Below, piece after piece: positions 7,333 through 16,995 of a stretch of DNA of 64,000 nucleotides. Every line of letters starts with the position of its first letter. The first letter of the stretch is position 1. The position numbers were made by a program, and so were the translations under genes. The stretch is from contig OY760195.1 of the NCBI GenBank assembly GCA_963663375.1, positions 1,674,001 to 1,738,000 on the forward strand, in the 5' to 3' direction. The notes below the pieces were generated by a model. It saw only the letters and a program-made list of their open reading frames with translations, did no database searches and was not told the origin of the DNA. This DNA comes from JAYREN01 sp963663375. Lineage in GTDB: Bacteria; Acidobacteriota; Holophagae; Holophagales; Holophagaceae.

Positions 7333-8823
7333 ATGATGGAGCCACCGATCCGGCTTGCATCTCCGCTTCGGGGTCGTCCCCTGTTTTCCCGCTTCCGGCT
7401 GCTGCTTTGGGGGCTAATGCTCGGCCCAGGCTGCTCACCGACCTGGGCCGCGACCCCGACCGCCCACGGTTCCGCGGCCAGTGTTGATTCGCTGATGCTG
7501 TGGTCCCTGCCCTTCGTCGCCATCCTTCTGTGCATCGCGCTGCTGCCCCTGATCCCGGCCACGGCCCACTGGTGGGAGCACAACCGCAGCAAGCTGATCG
7601 TGTCGGGCTCCCTGGCCCTCCTGGTCTGCGGGTACTACCTGTTCCGCCACGTGGGCTTTCACTCGGAGCCGGGCCTGCCTGCGGTGGGCACCCTGCTCAG
7701 CCACTCCGTGCTCGGCGACTACATCCCCTTCATCGTGCTGCTCTTCGGCCTCTACACTATCAGTGGCGGCATCCGCCTGACCGGTGACGTGCCGGCTCAC
7801 CCAATCACCAATGTGACGATCCTCTTCATTGGCGCCATGCTGGCCAGCTTCATCGGCACCACCGGCGCCTCCATGGTGCTGATCCGCCCCCTGCTCCAGA
7901 TCAACAGTGAGCGCAAATACGTCAAGCACACCGTGATCTTCTTCATCTTCCTGGTGAGCAATGTGGGCGGCTCCCTGCTGCCCGTGGGTGATCCCCCGCT
8001 CTTCCTGGGCTACCTCAAAGGCGTGCCCTTCCTCTGGACCCTCCAGCTCTGGCCCGTCTGGCTGACCTGCGTGGGCATCCTGCTGGCCCTCTACTGGGCC
8101 CTGGATTCCTACTTCCATAAGAGAGAAGACCAGTCCTCGCTGCGACTCGACGAGACCACCCTCGAGCCCCTGCGGTTGCAGGGCACGGTCAATTTCCTGC
8201 TGCTCGCCGGTGTGGTGGTCGCGGTGGGCATCCTGGTGCCGGGCCGCCCCTTTCCTGGCACGTCCTTCGTGATCCCGAACTACCTGCGGGAGGTCGTCCA
8301 GCTCGCCCTCTGCGGTCTCTCCATGCTGCTCACCTCCAAGCAGATCCGCACGGACAACCAGTTCAACTTCACCGCCATCGGCGAAGTTGCCTGCCTCTTC
8401 ATCGGCATCTTCATCACCATGCAGGTGCCCATCGAGCTGCTGCACATCAAGGGACCGGGACTGGGGCTGTCGACTCCACTCCACTTCTTCTGGAGCACCG
8501 GTGCCCTGTCCAGCTTCCTGGACAACGCCCCGACCTATGTGGTGTTCTTCGAGACCGCCAAGACCCTGCCTCTGGTGCCCGGCGCCGAGATGCTGCCGTT
8601 GCCCGGGGGCGGCCTGATCTCCGTGCCCCTGCTCAAGGCCATCGCCCTGGGTTCCGTCTTCATGGGCGCCAACACCTACATCGGCAACGGCCCCAACTTC
8701 CTGGTGAAGAGCATCGCCGAGGACCGAGGGGTCAAGATGCCCTCCTTCTTCGGCTACATGGCCTGGAGCGGCGCGATCCTGATCCCCAGCTTCATCCTGA
8801 TCACGGTCCTTTTCTTCCGCTGA
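7333..8823 (+). CDS. Na+/H+ antiporter-type ion transporter (NhaD/ArsB-like)
   Basis: The product of about 496 residues has a dozen or so hydrophobic segments and belongs by appearance to the ion-transporter superfamily that includes NhaD and ArsB/CitT carriers. Typical blocks are FIGTTGASMVLIRPLL, NVGGSLLPVGDPPLFLG and LSSFLDNAPTYVVFFE, the paired helix-break motifs that form the ion path. NhaD-type members exchange Na+ for H+ across the inner membrane. ATG 7333 has AAAGGG 7 nt upstream; an in-frame GTG at 7300 is less likely. A hydrophobic segment ending near TWAA at the N-terminus could be a signal peptide or first helix. Substrate is not proven by sequence. Confidence 0.78.
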   Translation: MMEPPIRLASPLRGRPLFSRFRLLLWGLMLGPGCSPTWAATPTAHGSAASVDSLMLWSLPFVAILLCIALLPLIPATAHWWEHNRSKLIVSGSLALLVCGYYLFRHVGFHSEPGLPAVGTLLSHSVLGDYIPFIVLLFGLYTISGGIRLTGDVPAHPITNVTILFIGAMLASFIGTTGASMVLIRPLLQINSERKYVKHTVIFFIFLVSNVGGSLLPVGDPPLFLGYLKGVPFLWTLQLWPVWLTCVGILLALYWALDSYFHKREDQSSLRLDETTLEPLRLQGTVNFLLLAGVVVAVGILVPGRPFPGTSFVIPNYLREVVQLALCGLSMLLTSKQIRTDNQFNFTAIGEVACLFIGIFITMQVPIELLHIKGPGLGLSTPLHFFWSTGALSSFLDNAPTYVVFFETAKTLPLVPGAEMLPLPGGGLISVPLLKAIALGSVFMGANTYIGNGPNFLVKSIAEDRGVKMPSFFGYMAWSGAILIPSFILITVLFFR

Positions 8824-8872
8824 ATGGCCGCGCCGAGTTATTTCCGGCATCATGATTTCAACGGAACCCACC

Positions 8873-9829
<957 letters not shown>

Positions 9830-9849
9830 ACTCGCTCCAGAAAAGCGTT

Positions 9850-9889
9850 GCCCCCGTTCGCAGGGAGAAACTGGCCCCCGAACGGGGGC
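9850..9889 (+). terminator. Rho-independent-type terminator after moxR
   Basis: GCCCCCGTTCG (9850-9860) pairs perfectly with CGAACGGGGGC (9879-9889), followed by TTGGTTCTTT. An 11-bp GC-rich stem plus a T-rich tail 20 nt after the moxR stop supports termination. Confidence 0.75.
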
Positions 9890-9896
9890 TTGGTTC

Positions 9897-9926
9897 TTTG
9901 TACACGGGCACGACGCCACTATAAAT
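9897..9926 (+). promoter_or_regulatory. Candidate sigma-70-type promoter for the small gene at 10027
   Basis: TATAAAT at 9920-9926 is a strong -10-like match in this GC-rich context. A weak -35 candidate, TTTGTA (9897-9902), lies 17 nt upstream. It would give a leader of about 95 nt before ATG 10027. Confidence 0.35.
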
Positions 9927-10026
9927 AGATCTTGCACACTGCCCCCTAGAGGACCAAGATGAGCCGATTGCAAAGCATGCTTCAGAATCTTTTCATCTGT
10001 CCTCGGGGGCCTGAGTGGGAGGGACC

Positions 10027-10320
10027 ATGAACAAACTCGTTTCCATCGTCGTCACTGTGAGCGACGGCAGCAAGCAGCGCACCTTCGATGTGGATCTCGA
10101 ACAGGCCTGCTGCCTGTTCTGGAACCAGGAGGGCTGGGATGTGCTGGCGGACTTCTACAAGGACGTGAAGAAGGATCCCAAAACGGAAAAGGAAGTCCGG
10201 GAGCGCAAGTGCCCCAAGGCCAAGCCCCGGAAGGGGGCCAAGTGCTATGAAGTCGACCCCGGAGGGGAACCTGTCATCGCCATCAAGGATCCGAAATGCT
10301 GCCCCACCGAGTGGCCCTGA
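10027..10320 (+). CDS. Small hypothetical protein, Cys-rich, highly charged
   Basis: The 97-residue soluble protein has no signal peptide and no recognised family. It has a beta-rich start (MNKLVSIVVTVSDGSKQR), a central ACCLFW, a lysine-rich middle, and a tail with paired cysteines (KCCPTEWP). Five Cys in fewer than 100 residues could bind metal or form disulfides. GGGAGGGACC precedes ATG 10027, giving a strong ribosome binding site. It stands alone between a terminator hairpin and the convergent kinase gene, whose stop is only 3 nt away. Confidence 0.6.
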   Translation: MNKLVSIVVTVSDGSKQRTFDVDLEQACCLFWNQEGWDVLADFYKDVKKDPKTEKEVRERKCPKAKPRKGAKCYEVDPGGEPVIAIKDPKCCPTEWP

Positions 10321-10323
10321 GAC

Positions 10324-13300
10324 TCAAGGCTGACCGAGCTCCCGCGCCCAACGTTTGATGTTGGCATCCAGGGCCAGCGCCTTGGCCCAGGCCTCCCGGG
10401 CGCGGGGTTCAGCATCACATTGGCCCCGCCGAACCCGCTCCTGCTCCACCACGGCGATCCAGAGCCAGGCTTCCGCCCGCAGCGGGTCCTGAGCCAGGGC
10501 CTCCTGGGCGGACTGCACGGCCTGAAGCCCGTCCGCGGCGTTGCCAGAGCGGAGATAGGTCCGAGCCCGAATCTCGGCTCGTCCCACATGGACCATGGCA
10601 AATTTCTCTCCGAGCCTTGTCGCCTCGCGAAAGGCGGCCTCGGCCCGACCCCACTCTGTGGTGGGATTATCCCCGGAGGCCAAGCGCTGGCGGCCCCGCA
10701 GGAGCGCCAGACGCCCCCTAAGGTAGCGGGAATGTGCTCCCTCAAAAGTGCGGTCGCCCCCGCGATCCAGGTCCGCCTCCGCCTCGGCCAGGAGCGGGCT
10801 GGGATCCAGGCCGCGCTCCAGGCGGCTCTGGGCCAGATCGGTCAGAGCGCCTGCGGCCTGAACCAGGGCCGCCTTCAGGTTCGGATTGGCCCTGTAGGCC
10901 TCCCGATACCCCTCCGTTGCCAACCGGAAATCCTCCTCGCCCCCTCCCTCCACCGCCAGGAGGTATTCCCCCCGGATGAGGTGGGCATCCCCCTTGGTCC
11001 ATCCGAAGTTTGCGAGCCCAAGCCCCCGGGCCTCAGCGGCGGCCACGGCCTCCAGGGCCGCCGCCACCGAGGGCCTGGGATCCAGGCCGTGGCCCCGCTC
11101 GAATTCCGCCCGCTCGACCCAAAGAGTGGTCAGCCCTCGGTAGCTTCCAAGCGAGTCCGGGAAACGGTTGCGCAGGGCCAGTGCCTGGGTTAATCCCTCC
11201 TCGAAGCTGGCCCAGGGCGGGATGCCCGAATTAATTTCCCGGGTCATCTTCCGCATGCAGGCGGCGGCGATGAGGGAGCCGAAGGCCGGATCCTGGGGGT
11301 AGCGCCGCTGGGCATTCCGGGCCAGTTCTAGGGCCTCCTGGAAGTGCGCCATGGGACCGCCTCCGGATTCCCAATGAATACGCCCCGCGATCAGAAGAAG
11401 GGTCGCCCGCAGGGTGAGCACGGTGGGATTTTCCGGCTCCCGGGCCAGGGCCTCCTTGGACAAGTTCAGGGCCTCATCGATGGCGGCCCTCGTGGTGGAA
11501 TCCCCGGGTGGACGCAAATCCGCCCAGGCCCCGATGGCCCGGGCTAATAGGGCCTGGGCCTCGCCGCCCTCCGGGCGCACGAGCCGAGCCCGAGCCACCG
11601 CCTCTCGACACCGGGTCAGGGTGGCTTCGGCCTGGCGCCCGGAGGCCAACTCCCGCCGGGCTCGCTCCGCCAGCACCCGCACCTCCCCGAGGGCCGTGGA
11701 GGGATCGCTGGGGCCCAGGTTCCGAGCCGCCTGAAGCGAGGCTTCGGCCGCGTCGAGGGTGGCGAGGGCCGCAGGGGGATCGGGGATCGTCTTGGCGCGC
11801 TCCAGAAGCGCGTCACCCTCCAGCCGCTTGGCCTCGAAGAGCCAGGGGGTGGCCCCGAGGGCCTCCCGGGCCTTGGCCTGGGCCTCGTCCCAGTGCCCGC
11901 CCATGAAGGCCAGCAGGGCCTCGTGGTAGGCGGGAGACTCCAGGGCGGCCCCAGCGCCCTCCCGCAGGCGCGCGAGGGCTGGATCCCGCAGCTCTCGCGC
12001 CAGTTCCCGCTCCCGGGCTTCCCGTAATTCCTTGCTCGGCAGGGCCCGGGCGAGATCCAGGGCCCGCTGGTAGTTGGCGGCGAGGGCACGCCCCAGGGCC
12101 AGGGACACTTCCGGGGTGCGCAGGCCCGCCGACCAAGCCTCCTCCAATAGCTGCCGAGCCTTCTCGGGATCCCCCAGGGCTAGTTGACTGCGGCCAAGGG
12201 CATAGGCCGCCGGACCCGCGGCCAGGGCCCCGATGTGCTGCGCCTCGGCTTCCAGGCGCCCCATTCGGGTGCGGGCCTGGTCCACCTCTGGTCGGATATC
12301 GTGCTGCGACGCAAGATGGGCATACCGGATCAGGGCCTCGATTCGCTCCGCCTCCTGGCCGAAACGCTGGGCGTACCGGGCCCGGGCCGTCGAGGTCCAG
12401 GACACCCAGCCCGCGTACGCGCCCGTGGCCAGGAGCGCCCCCAGGGCCACGGCGGCCACGGCGACCACCAGTCGGTGCCGCCGCACCCACTTCGTCGCGA
12501 GGTAGCGATAGGTGGGTCGACGGGCCAGGATGGGCTCGCCCTCCCGCCATCGCCGCAGGTCCTCCGCCACTGCCAGGGCGCTCTCGTAGCGCCGCTCCGG
12601 TTCCTTCTCCATGCACTTGCGCACGATGGTGTCCAGGTCCTCCGGCAGATCGGCCACCAGCCGAGTGAGGCTCGGCAGATCCTCCTCCACCGTGCGCCGC
12701 ACCGCGTCCACACCCTCGGTCCCCGCGAAGGGCGGCTGACCCGTTAGCACTCGATGCAGGGTGGCCCCCAGGCCGTACACATCCGTACGCCGCCCCACTT
12801 GGTCATGCTCGCCCCTGGCCTGCTCTGGCGCCATGTAGTGCGTGGTGCCGATGACCAGCCCCTGCACCGTCAGCCCCGTGGCCTCCAGCCCTTTCGCGAG
12901 GCCGAAATCCAGGATGGTGGGCTTGGGGCCCCGGTCTTCCTTCTCCACCATGATATTGGCGGGCTTCAGATCCCGGTGGATGAGCCCCTGGCGGTGCGCC
13001 GCGTGAACGGCCTCGGCCACGGCCTCCATCACCTTCGCTCGGTCCACCAGATTCAGGGTGGGGGCAGCCATTTCCAGCGTTTCGCCCTTGATGAATTGCA
13101 TGGCGATGTAGCTCTGGCCCTGCCACTCCCCCACTTCGTAGACCTTGCAGATGTTCGGGTGCTCCACCTTGGCCTGGTTCTGAGCCTCCAGCACGAAGCG
13201 CGTGACCAGGTCCGGGTCCTCCCGCCGCAGGAACTTCAGGGCCACCACCCGCTTCAGGCTGGGATCGAAGGCCTTGAACACTCGCCCCATGCCGCCTTCC

Positions 13301-13725
13301 GCCACGAAACGCAGGTTCCGATACTGCTTCCAGCTCGCCAGGGACAGCATCCGGTGCACCTGACGCCCCGAATCGCTGTCGCCCACCCAGGGGTGGCTGG
13401 CCCAAGGGTCTCCGCCTTCGGCATAGGAGGCCGGTGCCGTGGGGGGATCGGGGGTGAGTGGGTCGGGACAGGTCTCGCGCTGCTGCGCCCGCACCAGCTG
13501 CGCCAAGTCATGAAGATCGTCCGAATCCAGGCTCCCCTGGCGTTGCAGGGCCGTGAGCAGGTCCACTTCCGCCGCCAGGGCCTTGCGCAGGGTCGGCTCA
13601 TCCAGGAGCCCTCGCAGCAGGGCCATTCCCACGAGCTGGATCCGATCCCCAGAAGGCAAGGCGCACTCCCATTCATGCGGTACAAAGGCTCCTGGAAGTG
13701 TGACGGTGGGGCCATCCCTCCTCAA
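10324..13725 (-). CDS. Hanks-type Ser/Thr protein kinase with TM segment and TPR-like domain; 5' end probably frameshifted
   Basis: The 1133-residue frame encodes an N-terminal kinase domain with a glycine loop (EGGMGRVFKAFD), invariant Lys in VVALKF, catalytic HRDLKPAN, DFG and MAPEQARG, so it should be active. A transmembrane helix (LVVAVAAVALGALLATGAYAG, about residues 415-435) follows. A long Ala/Leu/Glu-rich extracytoplasmic region of TPR-like helical repeats makes up the C-terminal half. The only start codon in this frame before the kinase domain is a TTG at 13725 with no usable ribosome binding site. A perfect AAGGAGGT site with ATG lies upstream at 13840 but in a frame shifted by one base; deleting one C of the CCC at 13806-13808 would join them. 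The joined N-terminus contains GSTQNGVTFRNG, which recalls an FHA loop, though it is too short for a full FHA domain. Confidence 0.82.
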   Translation of the reverse strand: MRRDGPTVTLPGAFVPHEWECALPSGDRIQLVGMALLRGLLDEPTLRKALAAEVDLLTALQRQGSLDSDDLHDLAQLVRAQQRETCPDPLTPDPPTAPASYAEGGDPWASHPWVGDSDSGRQVHRMLSLASWKQYRNLRFVAEGGMGRVFKAFDPSLKRVVALKFLRREDPDLVTRFVLEAQNQAKVEHPNICKVYEVGEWQGQSYIAMQFIKGETLEMAAPTLNLVDRAKVMEAVAEAVHAAHRQGLIHRDLKPANIMVEKEDRGPKPTILDFGLAKGLEATGLTVQGLVIGTTHYMAPEQARGEHDQVGRRTDVYGLGATLHRVLTGQPPFAGTEGVDAVRRTVEEDLPSLTRLVADLPEDLDTIVRKCMEKEPERRYESALAVAEDLRRWREGEPILARRPTYRYLATKWVRRHRLVVAVAAVALGALLATGAYAGWVSWTSTARARYAQRFGQEAERIEALIRYAHLASQHDIRPEVDQARTRMGRLEAEAQHIGALAAGPAAYALGRSQLALGDPEKARQLLEEAWSAGLRTPEVSLALGRALAANYQRALDLARALPSKELREARERELARELRDPALARLREGAGAALESPAYHEALLAFMGGHWDEAQAKAREALGATPWLFEAKRLEGDALLERAKTIPDPPAALATLDAAEASLQAARNLGPSDPSTALGEVRVLAERARRELASGRQAEATLTRCREAVARARLVRPEGGEAQALLARAIGAWADLRPPGDSTTRAAIDEALNLSKEALAREPENPTVLTLRATLLLIAGRIHWESGGGPMAHFQEALELARNAQRRYPQDPAFGSLIAAACMRKMTREINSGIPPWASFEEGLTQALALRNRFPDSLGSYRGLTTLWVERAEFERGHGLDPRPSVAAALEAVAAAEARGLGLANFGWTKGDAHLIRGEYLLAVEGGGEEDFRLATEGYREAYRANPNLKAALVQAAGALTDLAQSRLERGLDPSPLLAEAEADLDRGGDRTFEGAHSRYLRGRLALLRGRQRLASGDNPTTEWGRAEAAFREATRLGEKFAMVHVGRAEIRARTYLRSGNAADGLQAVQSAQEALAQDPLRAEAWLWIAVVEQERVRRGQCDAEPRAREAWAKALALDANIKRWARELGQP

Positions 13726-13807
13726 GGGCCCATTCCGAAATGTGACGCCATTCTGGGTTGACCCCAGCGCGCCGCCCAGGCCATCCTGCCAAGAGGCGAA
13801 GAGCCGG

Positions 13808-13855
13808 GAAGGAGGTTTCGATGAGTACCCAGCGCGTCATCGATGAACCTCCTTC
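13808..13855 (-). promoter_or_regulatory. Hairpin enclosing the kinase ribosome binding site and ATG
   Basis: Read on the minus strand, GAAGGAGGTTCATCGATGA (13855-13837) pairs with TCATCGAAACCTCCTTC (13824-13808), with a 2-nt bulge and a 12-nt loop. The paired arm contains both the AAGGAGGT ribosome binding site and the ATG at 13840, so the fold would block initiation. Read on the plus strand the same hairpin lies upstream of the ABC permease gene. Confidence 0.6.
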
Positions 13856-13965
13856 GCGACTGAGCTAGCCGAGCTCAGCGGAGCAACGGGACACTCGTCC
13901 CACCACCTTGCCGGAAGACGCACGAGCCCTCGTCGTACCTTCCGCTCCAAGCCTTCGGATCCGCC

Positions 13966-15705
13966 ATGATCAACCAGTTTCTCAACAACGCATGGGGGCA
14001 GGCCAGCAACCTGTTCGGCGCTCCCGTACGCCGCCGCCGCTGGGTGGATCTTCTTGTCATCGCCGCCCTGGCGGGTATCGTCATGGGCCTTGTGCTTGTC
14101 GCGAGAGAATGGACGGTAGTCCAGCGGCCCCTGGTCGAGATCGATCTCTCGCCCTGGGCCCTTCCGAAATACGCCATCCTCAGCTTTGCGCGAGCCGCCG
14201 CAGCCTTCGTAATTTCCGCCGGGTTCACCCTGGTGGTGGCCTATTGGGCGGCCCGGGATCCCTTAGCGGAACGCTTCCTCATCCCCATCCTGGACATCCT
14301 GCAGAGCGTGCCGCTGCTGGCCTTCATGCCGGTGATCCTGCTGGCCATGATGAGCCTCTTCCGCAGCAGCAACGTGGGCATCGAGCTTTCTGCCGTGATC
14401 ATCATCGTCACTTGCCAGGCCTGGAACATGGCATTCAGTTTCTACCAAAGCCTGAAGACCGTGCCCAAGGAACTGGATGAAGTCTCCCGCGGGTACGGCA
14501 TGAGCTGGAGCCAAAGGCTTCGCTGGGTGGAATTGCCCTTCGCCACTCCCGGGTTGGTCTGGAATTCCATGGTCAGCGTGGCCAACGGCTGGTTCTTCCT
14601 GATGGCGGCGGAGGCCTTCAAGCTGGGCAACCGCGACTTCCGGCTGCCGGGCCTGGGGGCCTACATGAGCGTGGCTGTGGACCAGAGCAATGTCAGGGCT
14701 GAAATCTACGCGATCCTGGCCATGCTTACCCTCGTCATCCTGCTGGACCAACTCGTGTGGAAGCCTGTTGTCGCGTGGAGCCAGCGCTTTCAGATGGACG
14801 ACGCGGTGAGGGTGGAGAAACACCGCAGCTGGCTCCTGAAACTCCTCCGGCGAAGCGAGCTCTGGATGAGGGTCCGTCTCGCCTTTGCAAGGCTCGTCCC
14901 TGAACGCAGCCCCCGCCAGATCATCCCCTCGGATATCTCCATGGAGAACCCGGCCTTTCAGAAGGTTCTCGGCGGCACGATGCTCATTCTCGTGCTTCTG
15001 GCCCTGGCCTTGGGCGGAATGAAGCTGGTGGGTGTCATGGCCAATGTTTCCTCTCTGGAATGGATCCGCCTCGTGAAGGCAGGCGGAGCTTCTCTGGGGC
15101 GCGTGCTGTGTTCCACCTTCCTGGCCACCTGCTGGTGTCTCCCTGTTGGGCTCTGGATCGGCCTCTCACCCACCTGGAGTCGCCGGCTCCAGCCCTACGT
15201 TCAAGTGGTGGCCAGTTTCCCCGCCAGCATTCTCTTCGTGGCCCTCATCGTGGCCCTGCAGCGAGCAGGCGTGCACCTCTTCACCAGCAGCATCCTATTG
15301 ATGACCCTTTCCACTCAGTGGTACCTGCTCTTCAACATCATCGCCGGGGCCCAGGCGGTGCCCATGAACCTGCGGGAGGCCGCCAAGGCCTATCGTTTTG
15401 GAATCTGGAAGACCGCATGGAAGCTCTATCTCCCGGCCATCTTCCCCTTCCTGGTGACCGGCTGGGTGACCGCCACGGGGGGAGCCTGGAACGCCAGCAT
15501 CATCACGGAAATCGTCCAAGTCCGAGGGCAAACCTATTCCACTTTCGGCCTGGGCGCCATCGTCACCCAGTCTGCGGATTCCGGGAATATTCCCCTCCTC
15601 GCCGCAAGCGCCATTTTGATGGCCCTGATGGTGGTCTTCTTCAACCGACTCGTTTGGGCGCCCCTCTACCGCCTCGCCGAGACCCGGTATGCCTTGAATC
15701 GATAG
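13966..15705 (+). CDS. Fused double permease of a NitT/TauT-type ABC importer
   Basis: The 579-residue membrane protein contains two copies of the binding-protein-dependent transport permease domain. The first has SRGYGMSWSQRLRWVELP (about residue 178) as its EAA loop; the second has EAAKAYRFGIWKTAWKLYLP (about 476). The loops dock onto the ATPase. Family members import nitrate, sulfonates, bicarbonate or similar anions. ATG 13966 follows a weak GGA site. The ATPase gene begins 10 nt after the stop. No periplasmic binding protein gene lies in this stretch, so the substrate cannot be read from context. Confidence 0.86.
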   Translation: MINQFLNNAWGQASNLFGAPVRRRRWVDLLVIAALAGIVMGLVLVAREWTVVQRPLVEIDLSPWALPKYAILSFARAAAAFVISAGFTLVVAYWAARDPLAERFLIPILDILQSVPLLAFMPVILLAMMSLFRSSNVGIELSAVIIIVTCQAWNMAFSFYQSLKTVPKELDEVSRGYGMSWSQRLRWVELPFATPGLVWNSMVSVANGWFFLMAAEAFKLGNRDFRLPGLGAYMSVAVDQSNVRAEIYAILAMLTLVILLDQLVWKPVVAWSQRFQMDDAVRVEKHRSWLLKLLRRSELWMRVRLAFARLVPERSPRQIIPSDISMENPAFQKVLGGTMLILVLLALALGGMKLVGVMANVSSLEWIRLVKAGGASLGRVLCSTFLATCWCLPVGLWIGLSPTWSRRLQPYVQVVASFPASILFVALIVALQRAGVHLFTSSILLMTLSTQWYLLFNIIAGAQAVPMNLREAAKAYRFGIWKTAWKLYLPAIFPFLVTGWVTATGGAWNASIITEIVQVRGQTYSTFGLGAIVTQSADSGNIPLLAASAILMALMVVFFNRLVWAPLYRLAETRYALNR

Positions 15706-15714
15706 GAGGCGCCC

Positions 15715-16995
15715 ATGACCGCTCCCATTTGCGAACTGCGCGGCGTCCAGAAACACTTCCCCGGCTCCCGGGGCAAAGATATCCGTGTCCTGGAAGACAT
15801 CAACCTGAAGGTGCTCCAGGACGAGATCCTCTGCATCCTGGGGCCAAACGGCAGCGGTAAGTCCACGCTGCTGCGCCTCATCGCGGGCCTGACGCCCCCC
15901 ACCAACGGTGAGGTGCGTTACCACCGCAACAAGCTGGTGGGCCTAAATCCAGGCGTGGCCATGGTGTTCCAGGACTTCGCCCTCTACCCCTGGATGACGG
16001 TGGAGGAAAATGTCCGCGTCGTGCTGCGGGCCCGGGATCTGCCGGAAGAGGAATTGCGGGATCGCGCTCACCAGGCCATCAGCAAGGTGGGGCTCGAAGG
16101 GTTCGAAGAGGCCTTTCCCCGGGAGCTGTCCCGGGGCTTCAAGCAGCGGGTGGGCGTGGCCCGGGCCCTGGCGGTGGATCCGGAAGTGCTGGTCATGGAC
16201 GAGCCCTTCAGTCAGGTGGACGCCCTCACCGCCGAGGCGCTGCGGGCCGAACTGCTGGACATCTGGCAGGACGCCGAGCGCAACCCCAACAGCATCGTGC
16301 TGGTAAGCCACTCCATCCGCGAGGCGGTGCTCATGTCGGACCGCATCGTGATCCTGTCCGGCAACCCCTCCCACATCCGCACCATCATCCCAAATCCCTT
16401 GCCGCGCCCCCGGAATAGCCGCACCCCGGAGTTCCTGAAGCTGGTGGATCGCGTGCACGACATCATCACCTCCGCCGAATTGCCGGATGTGGAGGTGACC
16501 GCACCCATCCCCAGCAAGGTGCCCGAGGGCATCGAGCCCCTGCCCCATGTGGGCAGCCCCGATATCCTCGGCCTGCTGGAATTCCTGGAAGCCCAGGGCG
16601 GAAGCTGCGATCTCTTCCAGGTGGCCGCCCAGACCCACGTTCCCTTCGAGACCGTACTCACCACCGTCAAGGCCGCCGAGATGCTCGACCTGGTGGAGAC
16701 CCCAAAGCGCAGTCTTACATTCACCCCCATCGGTCTGCGCTTCATGGCCGCGGACATGGACAAGCGCAAGGACATCTGGCGGGCCCAGCTCCTCCAGCTG
16801 AAGCTCTTCCGCGTGGTGCGGGAGATGCTGCAACTGCGTGAGGGCGAACTCGCCAAGGAAGAGCTGCTCCACGAGATCACCCTGCGGCTGCCTATGGAAG
16901 ATGCCGAAGAGACCTTCGAGACCCTGGTGGCCTGGGGTCGTTTCGGCGAACTCTTCGCCTACCGGGAAGAAAAGGAAGTCCTCACCTTCGAATGA
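15715..16995 (+). CDS. ABC transporter ATPase with C-terminal AAA-associated domain
   Basis: The 426-residue protein has a complete ABC domain: Walker A GPNGSGKS, Q-loop VFQDF, signature LSRGFKQRVGVARAL (LSRGF instead of LSGGQ), Walker B VLVMDEPFSQVD and the switch His in LVSHS. Residues from about 280 onward form an extra winged-helix-like domain of the AAA-associated type found on some NitT/TauT ATPases. AGGAGG precedes ATG 15715. The last 20 or so codons, plus DNA beyond the stop, are tandemly repeated downstream. The LSRGF signature is common in this subfamily and does not suggest inactivity. Confidence 0.88.
   Translation: MTAPICELRGVQKHFPGSRGKDIRVLEDINLKVLQDEILCILGPNGSGKSTLLRLIAGLTPPTNGEVRYHRNKLVGLNPGVAMVFQDFALYPWMTVEENVRVVLRARDLPEEELRDRAHQAISKVGLEGFEEAFPRELSRGFKQRVGVARALAVDPEVLVMDEPFSQVDALTAEALRAELLDIWQDAERNPNSIVLVSHSIREAVLMSDRIVILSGNPSHIRTIIPNPLPRPRNSRTPEFLKLVDRVHDIITSAELPDVEVTAPIPSKVPEGIEPLPHVGSPDILGLLEFLEAQGGSCDLFQVAAQTHVPFETVLTTVKAAEMLDLVETPKRSLTFTPIGLRFMAADMDKRKDIWRAQLLQLKLFRVVREMLQLREGELAKEELLHEITLRLPMEDAEETFETLVAWGRFGELFAYREEKEVLTFE

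Noticed and set aside
13741..13840. FHA domain at the kinase N-terminus
   Set aside because: GSTQNGVTFRNG resembles the FHA recognition loop, but even after repairing the frame there are too few residues before it for an FHA fold.
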